A stretch of DNA of 7,340 bases from Paracoccaceae bacterium (GTDB lineage Bacteria > Pseudomonadota > Alphaproteobacteria > Rhodobacterales > Rhodobacteraceae). Below, piece after piece: positions 1-7,340 of the stretch (within the stretch, counting starts at the first letter, position 1; every line of letters begins with the position of its first letter). Under the pieces are notes generated by a model, which did not search any database, was not told the DNA's origin, and was given only the letters and a program-made list of their open reading frames with translations. The stretch is from contig SKOX01000100.1 in the NCBI GenBank assembly GCA_007119835.1, positions 1-7,340 of the forward strand. Reading direction: 5' to 3'. Made by a program: the position numbers and the translations under genes.

Positions 1-642
1 GAGGCCGGCTACCGCACGCTCGGCGCCTTCAACGACCGGATGCGCCAGCGCAGCCGCGAGATCATCGAGTGGTGCGCGGCCAACGAGAAGCCCTGCATCC
101 TCGTCCTCGCTCGCCCCTACCACATGGACAGCGGCATCGGCCACGAGATCGAGGCCGACCTGCAGGCCTACGGCTACCCGATCCTCTGGGGCCAGTACCT
201 GCCGCTCGACGACGAACTGATGGACTGGCTCTTCGGCGACGAGGTGCGCGCCGGCCGGATCAAGTCGCCGCTCGACATCTCGGACGTGTGGCCGTCCTCC
301 TACTCGGCCAACACCAACGAGATCCTGTGGGGCGCCAAGGTCGCCGCCCGCCTGCCCTGGGCCTCCTGCTCCATCCGCCTCACCAGCTACGAATGCGGCA
401 TGGACCAGCCGACCTTCACGCCGATCCAGCAGATCGTGGAGAAGTCCGGGACGCTGTTCTTCTCGTTCCAGGAGCTCGACTCGACCAAGCCCGCGGGTTC
501 CGTGAAGATCCGTACCGAGACGATCTCCTACTATCTGGAGCAGAACTCCAAGCAGATCATCCGCACCAAGCTCGCCCGCCTCGGCCCGCCGCCTGCGAGC
601 CTCGCGCCGCGGTCCTCGGAGCCGGAAGTGGCCGCCGAGTGA
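1..642 (+). CDS. Acyl-CoA dehydratase activase-related protein (BadF/BadG/HgdC type), C-terminal part
   Basis: This is the 3' end of a gene that enters from the left edge in frame 1; 213 codons precede the TGA at 640-642, and the first Met (position 40) is only an internal codon. The fragment resembles the C-terminus of the long (typically over 1000 aa) activase proteins that join ASKHA-type ATPase domains to a dehydratase-like region. Visible family motifs are ARPYHMDSGIGHEIEADL (residues about 37-54), YPILWGQYLP (59-68), SYECGMDQPTF (129-139) and SGTLFFSFQELD followed by KPAGSVKIRTETISYYLE (149-180). Relatives use ATP to drive electron transfer into oxygen-sensitive 2-hydroxyacyl-CoA dehydratases or benzoyl-CoA reductases, but many long forms have no proven substrate. 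The fragment has Cys at residues 25, 32, 123 and 132; C132 lies in the conserved CG-D motif. The last ~20 residues are Pro/Ala/Ser/Glu-rich and probably disordered. It converges on the trehalose operon, so no shared transcription is expected. The ATPase domains are outside the window. Confidence 0.82.
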   Translation, partial: EAGYRTLGAFNDRMRQRSREIIEWCAANEKPCILVLARPYHMDSGIGHEIEADLQAYGYPILWGQYLPLDDELMDWLFGDEVRAGRIKSPLDISDVWPSSYSANTNEILWGAKVAARLPWASCSIRLTSYECGMDQPTFTPIQQIVEKSGTLFFSFQELDSTKPAGSVKIRTETISYYLEQNSKQIIRTKLARLGPPPASLAPRSSEPEVAAE

Positions 643-841
643 CTTCCTGACCTCGAGGCGCGCCCGCCCGGCGCGCCTCGGCCTTCCGAATGCGGTCTGA
701 TGGCAGCCCAGCCGGACGACACCCAGGCCCAGAATTGGCCGAATTAAGGCTTTTCGCGTTCAGCATCAGCATGGCGTGTCCAAGTGTGGGCACTCCACGA
801 GCGCGGCGCTCGGCGCGAGCCGGCGGCCCCAGATTTCCTGT
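643..841. other. Convergent intergenic region
   Basis: This gap lies between the activase stop and the treY stop, which face each other. It contains the hairpin at 654-680 and a locally AT-richer patch around 732-756 in otherwise GC-rich DNA. The short open frames crossing it in several phases have no convincing ribosome binding site or recognisable protein, so I call no gene here. Confidence 0.7.
654..680 (+). terminator. Perfect 11-bp hairpin after the activase gene, possible terminator
   Basis: CGAGGCGCGCC (654-664) and GGCGCGCCTCG (670-680) are exact reverse complements around the 5-nt loop CGCCC. The stem begins 12 bases after the activase stop codon, the usual place for a terminator. 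The bases after it (GCCTTCCG) have only two adjacent T residues, so it is not a classical intrinsic terminator. It could pause polymerase, protect the mRNA 3' end, or work with Rho. Because the stem is symmetrical it also forms in transcripts reading through from treY on the other strand. The hairpin is certain; the function is inferred. Confidence 0.55.
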
Positions 842-3343
842 TCAGGCGCCTCGGACCAGCAGCAGGAAAGGCCGTTCCCCGGGCATCGCCACCGCCTCGC
901 CGCCCGCCACGGGGCCACCTGTCAGGAGGTCCTCCCAGCCCTCCCCGGGAACCGGCGCCGCCACCGGCCGGCCCCGAAGGGGCACCGCGACGAACAGTTC
1001 CCGCCCGCTCCCGCTGCGCCGGATAAAGGCGATGAGATCGTCCCTCCCCTCGCCGAGCGGATCATGGTCTCCCTCGAGGAAAAGCTCGGGGTCGTCCCGA
1101 CGCAGCCCGAGAAGCGCGGCCGTGGCCGCCATCTTGACCGCTCCCGTCTCGTCCTCGGCCACGGAGGGCAGCGGCTTCTCCTCCAGCAGGCCCTTCCGCA
1201 GGCGAAAGTCGACCGGCCGGCGGTTGTCGGGATCGACGAGCGAGCGGTCCCACAATTCGATCCCTTGGTAGATGTCGGGGACACCCGGCAACGTCAGCTG
1301 CAGGATCGTCTGGGCAAGGCCATTGACCCGCGCCGGCACCTCGAGCCCATCGACGAACGCCGAGATCGCCGCGCCGAGCGGAGTGTCGCGGTCGGCGCCG
1401 GCCACCGCCTCGGCAAGCGCCAGCGTCGGCCCCTCGTAGTCGGCGTCGGGATCCTCCCAGCGGGTGTGCCGCTTCGCCTCGCGGATCGCCTTCTGCATGT
1501 AGCCTGCGAGCCGCTCCGGCTCGATCGGCCAGGCACCCGCCGCAGTCTGGAAGAGCAGCCAGGTGTCGAGCGCGTCGGGCGCCTCCCGGTCCTGCCGGAC
1601 GTCCTGCGCCAGCTCGCTCCACCGCGCCGACGCCTCGAGCCAGGCGCGGGGATCGAAGGAAAGCGCGTTGATCCGCGCGCGGGTCTCGGGGCCCCGCTTC
1701 GTGTCATGCGTGGCGAGCGGCACCAGGCTGCGGTCGCCCTGCGCGCGGCGCGCCTCGATGGCACGGTGGACGTCGGCTGGCCGCGCGGCGGGAGCGTCGG
1801 GCTCGCCGCCGACCTCGTTGACCGAGGCGAGGCCGACGCTGCGGTAGAGTTCGGTGTCCTCCAGACCCTTCGCCATCGCCGGCCCGCTGAGCTGCTGGAA
1901 GGCCGCGACGAATTCCACGGTGCCGCCGCTCCCCGCCCGAAGCGTGTGGAAGAGCCGCGCCGCATCTTCAGCCACCGCGGCCGGCTCGTGCCGCTTGAGC
2001 CGCGAAAGGGCCTCCGTCCACGCCGCCTCGTCGTCCGCGCTCCAGCCCCGCTCGCTCGCGTAGCTGCGGTAGACCGGGAAATGGACGAGCAGGGCGAGGA
2101 CCGCGGCGCGCGCGGCCCGAGGGCTCGCCCCGAGCAGCTCGGCGCCAGCCGCCTCCAGCCGATCGACCTCGGGCGCGAAGAGCTCGTCGAGGACCTGCCG
2201 CTTGGCGCGAATGAGCCGGATCTCGTGATCGCCCTCGAGCGCGCCTAGCTCGACCAGATGCCGGTCGAAGGCCTCCGCTCCCGCCGGATCGACGAAGAGC
2301 CGGTTGATCTCGTTCAGCCGCTCGTAACCCGTCGTTCCCTCGACCGGCCAGTCCGGCAGCGTCTCGTGCAGCCCGAGGATCTTCTCGACCAGGATCGGCA
2401 CGTTCGGCCCGACAGCCTCGCGGAGGCGGCGGCAATAATCCTCGGGGTCCCGCAGCCCGTCGATGTGATCGATGCGCAGCCCGTCCACATCCCCCGCCCG
2501 CACGAGCTCCAGCGCGAGCCGGTGCGACCAGTCGAAGACGACGGGATCCTCCACACGGACGCCGATGAGGTCGGTGATGTTGAAGAAGCGCCGGTGGCTG
2601 AGGGTCTCGCGGGCGCTGCGCCAGTCGTCGAGCCGCCAGCGCTGCTCCGCGAGCACGGCGCGCTTGTCCGCCCGTCCCAGCACCGCGTCGAGCGCCTCCG
2701 CCGCCTCGCCCTCCAGCCGGGAGGTGGCAAGCGCCGCGTCGGCAAACGCCGTCTCGTCGAGCGCCGCCTCGAGATCGCGCCATTTGGCCGTCAGGCCCGC
2801 ATCGGCGCCCGCCGCGTCCAGCAGATCCGCGGTCGTCGCCGGCCGCAGGGCGAAGGCATGATCGTAGTAGACCGCGAGCAGGAGCCCGGTCGCCACGTCC
2901 CGCTCGAACGCGATCTCGTCGATCACCGCCTCGAGCGGCCCGCCGAGGAACGGCATCGCTACCCGCTCCCCGGACCAGTCGATGTCGAAGACGCGTGCCG
3001 CGAAGGAGTCCGGGCCGAGGCAGAGAGCCTGCTGCAGCATGTCGTTGGCGCGGCCGACCGCCATGTGGTTCGGGACGATGTCTATGAGCAGCCCCATCTC
3101 CGACCGGTGAAGCGCTGCCACCAGACTGGCGAATTCTGCCTCGGTCCCGAGTTCGGGGTTCAGCCGGTTCGGATCGACCACGTCGTAGCCGTGGGCCGAG
3201 CCGGCGCTCGCGGCGAAGATCGGCGAGGCGTAAAGGTGGCTGATACCGAGCCGCGACAGGTAGGGCACGAGCGCCTCGGCGTCGGCGAAGGTGAAGGCGG
3301 CGTTGAACTGGATCCGGTACGTGGCCCTTAGCGGGCGGCTCAT
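842..3343 (-). CDS. treY: Malto-oligosyltrehalose synthase TreY (GH13)
   Basis: This 833-aa cytoplasmic enzyme (EC 5.4.99.15) isomerises the reducing-end alpha-1,4 bond of maltodextrins to alpha,alpha-1,1, giving maltooligosyl trehalose. The start MSRPLRATYRIQFN matches the family N-terminus (TYRxQF). The barrel follows: YASPIF (38-43) and HGYDVVDP (51-58), region I DIVPNH (88-93), region II DGLRIDHIDGL with nucleophile D292, region III ILVEKIL with acid/base E320, and region IV THDTKR with D547. SLVDPDNRRPVDF (701-713) lies near the C-terminus, as expected for TreY. The length is within the family range, and the large insertion between E320 and D547 is typical of TreY. The ATG at 3341-3343 overlaps the treZ stop by 4 bases. 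The frame stays open for 106 more codons upstream, but that stretch is treZ read in another phase. Two segments look divergent: YRSVGLASVNEVGGEP (500-515) and GPETRARIN (551-559), where many relatives, as I recall them, have an Asn-Arg-Leu segment and a Glu-Asp pair. It is the last gene of the operon. Confidence 0.95.
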   Translation of the reverse strand: MSRPLRATYRIQFNAAFTFADAEALVPYLSRLGISHLYASPIFAASAGSAHGYDVVDPNRLNPELGTEAEFASLVAALHRSEMGLLIDIVPNHMAVGRANDMLQQALCLGPDSFAARVFDIDWSGERVAMPFLGGPLEAVIDEIAFERDVATGLLLAVYYDHAFALRPATTADLLDAAGADAGLTAKWRDLEAALDETAFADAALATSRLEGEAAEALDAVLGRADKRAVLAEQRWRLDDWRSARETLSHRRFFNITDLIGVRVEDPVVFDWSHRLALELVRAGDVDGLRIDHIDGLRDPEDYCRRLREAVGPNVPILVEKILGLHETLPDWPVEGTTGYERLNEINRLFVDPAGAEAFDRHLVELGALEGDHEIRLIRAKRQVLDELFAPEVDRLEAAGAELLGASPRAARAAVLALLVHFPVYRSYASERGWSADDEAAWTEALSRLKRHEPAAVAEDAARLFHTLRAGSGGTVEFVAAFQQLSGPAMAKGLEDTELYRSVGLASVNEVGGEPDAPAARPADVHRAIEARRAQGDRSLVPLATHDTKRGPETRARINALSFDPRAWLEASARWSELAQDVRQDREAPDALDTWLLFQTAAGAWPIEPERLAGYMQKAIREAKRHTRWEDPDADYEGPTLALAEAVAGADRDTPLGAAISAFVDGLEVPARVNGLAQTILQLTLPGVPDIYQGIELWDRSLVDPDNRRPVDFRLRKGLLEEKPLPSVAEDETGAVKMAATAALLGLRRDDPELFLEGDHDPLGEGRDDLIAFIRRSGSGRELFVAVPLRGRPVAAPVPGEGWEDLLTGGPVAGGEAVAMPGERPFLLLVRGA
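3340..3343 (-). other. treZ/treY ATGA stop-start overlap
   Basis: On the minus strand the bases ATGA contain the treY start (3343-3341) and the treZ stop TGA (3342-3340). This arrangement usually means termination-reinitiation coupling. The only purine-rich stretch upstream of the start is GGGGG (plus-strand 3352-3356), about 8 bases away. It is a weak Shine-Dalgarno match, so treY probably depends on ribosomes finishing treZ. Confidence 0.85.
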
Positions 3344-5093
3344 CGCACGGGCCCCCACGCCGCCACGGCCCAGGGGCCGAGGCTGACGCGGCCGTCGCCG
3401 GCCTCGACGGAGCCCGTGGCATGGGCGGGCGCGCCCTCGGGCGCCGTGACCTCCGCCTGTTCGCCGCTCAGGTTGGCGGCGAGGGTCAGGCGGCCGCCGT
3501 GGAACGCCCATGTCACGACGACCGCAGACCCGGAGCGCTCGGCGTCGGTGGATGTGTGACCCGAGTGAAGCAGCGGCCAGACGAGGCGCTGACGAAGCGC
3601 CGCGAGGCTGCGGAACCGCTCGATGCGCGCGCGACCGGCCTCTGCCGCCATCTCCTCCCACGGCAGCTTGGCGCTCCGGAAGGTCTCCTCTGCGAGCGGG
3701 TCGGGCAGGTCGTCGACGCTGCCCTCATGATCCTCGAAGAACCCGGAGAACTCGCGCTGCCGCCCCTGCCGCACCGCCTCGCCGAGATCGCCCGAGAAGT
3801 CGCAGAAGAACGGGAAGGGGGTCGTGACGCCGGCTTCCTCGCCCATGAAGAACATCGGGATCTGCGGCGAGAGCATGACCACCGCCTCGAGCGCGGCCTG
3901 CCGGTCCTGATCGAGAGACGCCGCGAGCCGGTCGCCGAACGGCCGGTTGCCGATCTGGTCGTGGTTCTGAGCGAAGGCGACGAACGCCTCGGGCGGCAGA
4001 TCCGCCGACACCTCGCCTCGTGGCGTGCCGCCCCGGTGGCCGCTCGGCTCGCCCTGGTAGGCAAAGCCCTCGCTCAGGCAGCGCAGGAGCGAGCCCGCCG
4101 GGTCGTCGGCATAATCCTCGTAATAGCCGGAGCGCTGGCCCGTTGCCGCGACGTGCAAGGCGTGGTGGATGTCGTCGTTCCACTGCGCGGTGTAGGCGCG
4201 CGGCTCCTGCCCGTCGCGGATCATCCAGCTCGCCGCGTTGTCGTCGTTCTCGAGCACCAGATAGGCGCCGTTCTTCACCGCCCGGCAGGCCTCGACGATC
4301 TCGCCCAGCAGCGTGTCGCCCCCGTCCTCGGGGAAGGCATGCACCGCGTCGAAGCGCAGCCCGTCGAAGTCGTAGTCCCTGAGCCACATCACCGCGTTCT
4401 CGACGAAGAAGCGCCGCACGATCGGATTGGAGAGGTCGATCGCGGCGCCCCACGGCGTCTGGACCTTGTCGGTGAAGAAGTCGGCCGCGTAGTGGTGCAG
4501 GTAGTTCCCGCTCGGGCCGAAATGGTTGTAGACCACGTCGAGCATGATCCCGAGGCCCGCGTCGTGCGCCGCCTCCACGAGGCGCCTGAGATCGTCGGGC
4601 GTGCCGTAGGCCTCGTCGGGCGCGAACAGCAGGACGCCGTCGTAGCCCCAGTTCCAGCGGCCGGGAAACTCGGCGACCGGCATGAGTTCGATGACGGTGT
4701 AGCCCGCGTCGACGAAGTGCGGCAGCCTTTTTGCAAGCGCGGCGAAGGTGCCCTCGGGCGTTGCGGTCCCGACATGAACCTCGGCGATCACCGCCTCGTG
4801 CCACGGCCGCGGCGTCCGCGCGTGGCTTATGGGCGCGGGCGGCGTGAGGACACTCCAGCCGTCGACGTCGCCGTCCTGGGCGCGCGAGGCCGGGTCGGGT
4901 ACCACGAGCCCATCGACCTCGAACCGGTAGCGCTGCCCCGGATCGACCTCGACGTCGGCGGCGTAGAAGCCCTCGTCGTCCCGGGTCATCGCCACGGGAT
5001 CGGCCTCCCGGAGCAGGAGCCGGACGTCACGTGCATTCGGTGCCCAGAGGCGGAAGGTGGTGAAGGTCTTCTGGAAGTCGGGGCCAAAACGGT

Positions 5094-5097
<4 letters not shown>
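3340..5097 (-). CDS. treZ: Malto-oligosyltrehalose trehalohydrolase TreZ (GH13)
   Basis: This 585-aa cytoplasmic enzyme (EC 3.2.1.141) hydrolyses the alpha-1,4 bond next to the trehalose end of maltooligosyl trehalose, releasing free trehalose. An N-terminal CBM48/E-set-like domain (FRLWAPNARDVRLLL, about 15-29; residues 1-95) is followed by HVGTATPEGTF (108-118), a TreZ hallmark. The barrel has region I DVVYNHFGPSGNYL (187-200), region II GLRFDAVHA with nucleophile D250, region III LVLENDDN with acid/base E283, and region IV FAQNHDQIGNR with D380. A C-terminal beta domain ends in GPWAVAAWGPVR. The length is normal for the family. The ATG at 5095-5097 is supported by GGAGAG six bases upstream and by the match of MNRFGPDFQKTFTTFRLWAP to the family start. 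The same phase stays open upstream through glgX, but that is a shadow frame. The start overlaps the glgX stop and the end overlaps the treY start, so it is the middle gene of the operon. Confidence 0.96.
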
Positions 5098-7163
<2,066 letters not shown>

Positions 7164-7170
7164 GGGCGGC

Positions 7171-7175
7171 CTCCC
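7171..7175 (-). promoter_or_regulatory. Ribosome binding site of glgX
   Basis: GGGAG on the minus strand lies seven bases before the glgX ATG. This good Shine-Dalgarno match at normal spacing supports the chosen start. Confidence 0.65.
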
Positions 7176-7217
7176 GCGCGGAGGATGGAGGCGGCGGCGT
7201 GGCGGCGGACGTGGAGG

Positions 7218-7233
7218 TGCGAGAGCGGTGCCA
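7218..7233 (-). promoter_or_regulatory. Sigma-54-like -24/-12 element upstream of glgX (weak candidate)
   Basis: On the minus strand TGGCAC (7233-7228) and TCGCA (7222-7218) match the sigma-54 consensus TGGCAC-N5-TTGCA with one mismatch in the -12 half. The GG and GC dinucleotides have the right spacing. A transcript starting about 12 bases beyond the GC would have a leader of some 40-45 bases before the glgX ATG. No activator binding site is recognisable, and a single match in GC-rich DNA can be chance. Confidence 0.2.
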
Positions 7234-7340
7234 AGGGAAGGAAACCTCGTCGATGGGACGTGCGGCCACGGGGGCGGCTGCGGGCGCCGGGGGTCGGATG
7301 CCTCGATAACGCCAGCTGCCAGTGCCGGTTCCGCCGCCCC

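Larger units (their letters stand above)
7164..7340 (-). other. Region upstream of glgX: leader/promoter or end of another gene
   Basis: These 177 bases are very GC-rich, and all three minus-strand phases are open. The phase that starts at 7339 runs 59 codons and stops with a TGA at 7162-7160, overlapping the glgX ATG as ATGA. Its product is Arg/His/Pro-rich and I do not recognise it. About 80% of its codons end in G or C, higher than the phase in line with glgX (about 70%) but not decisive. On the plus strand an ATG at 7185 opens a frame to the edge with no family resemblance. I therefore call no gene. Confidence 0.4.

Noticed and set aside
531..793. Small minus-strand frames of 63 and 78 codons across the end of the activase gene and the gap.
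   Set aside because: They overlap the activase gene antisense, lack good ribosome binding sites and show no recognisable protein.
798..812. CGAGCGC-G-GCGCTCG palindrome 30 bases past the treY stop, considered as the operon terminator.
   Set aside because: With a workable loop it is only a 5-bp stem, and no T-run follows in the direction of treY transcription. Such palindromes are common in DNA of this composition.
776..2248. A 490-codon open frame on the plus strand opposite treY.
   Set aside because: It is a shadow of treY for the same compositional reason. The translation is low in hydrophobic-core character and rich in Arg, and I recognise no domain.
3344..3661. A 106-residue N-terminal extension of TreY.
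   Set aside because: The phase is open only because it overlaps treZ in another frame. The extension is Arg/Gly-rich, and the family N-terminus begins at the ATG at 3343, which sits at an ATGA junction.
7185..7340. A plus-strand frame starting at 7185, divergent from glgX.
   Set aside because: It runs only to the edge, is Arg/Trp/Gly-rich, and has no family resemblance. A divergent gene cannot be supported from it.

Overview
The window comes from a GC-rich bacterium. Coding frames have mostly G or C in the third codon position, and the protein families and gene order fit a proteobacterium, perhaps an alphaproteobacterium. That placement is inference from composition and family resemblance; there is no rRNA or other marker gene here.

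Layout. Positions 1-642 (+) are the last 213 codons of a large BadF/BadG/HgdC-type acyl-CoA dehydratase activase-related protein whose start lies off the left edge. Positions 643-841 are a 199-bp convergent gap. It holds a perfect 11-bp GC-rich hairpin just after the activase stop, and nothing else I would call a gene. Positions 842-7163 are three complete genes on the minus strand, read from right to left: glgX/treX (glycogen debranching enzyme), treZ (malto-oligosyltrehalose trehalohydrolase) and treY (malto-oligosyltrehalose synthase). Each of the two internal junctions is a 4-bp ATGA overlap, so this is a tightly coupled operon. Positions 7164-7340 are the region upstream of glgX, with a good ribosome binding site, a weak sigma-54-like element, and an open minus-strand frame that runs off the edge and also ends in an ATGA overlap with glgX. 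The sequence does not decide between promoter region and the tail of another operon gene.

How the genes work together. They form the complete TreX-TreY-TreZ route from glycogen to trehalose. GlgX/TreX cuts alpha-1,6 branches to release linear maltodextrins, TreY turns the reducing-end alpha-1,4 bond into an alpha,alpha-1,1 bond, and TreZ cleaves off free trehalose, leaving a chain two glucoses shorter for another cycle. All three are GH13-clan enzymes, and each keeps its catalytic Asp/Glu/Asp triad. The pathway is well known. I see no mobile element, CRISPR array, tRNA or rRNA, and no evidence for a new system. The points worth a second look are divergent motifs in TreY, the uncertain region upstream of glgX, and the hairpin without a T-tract between the convergent genes.
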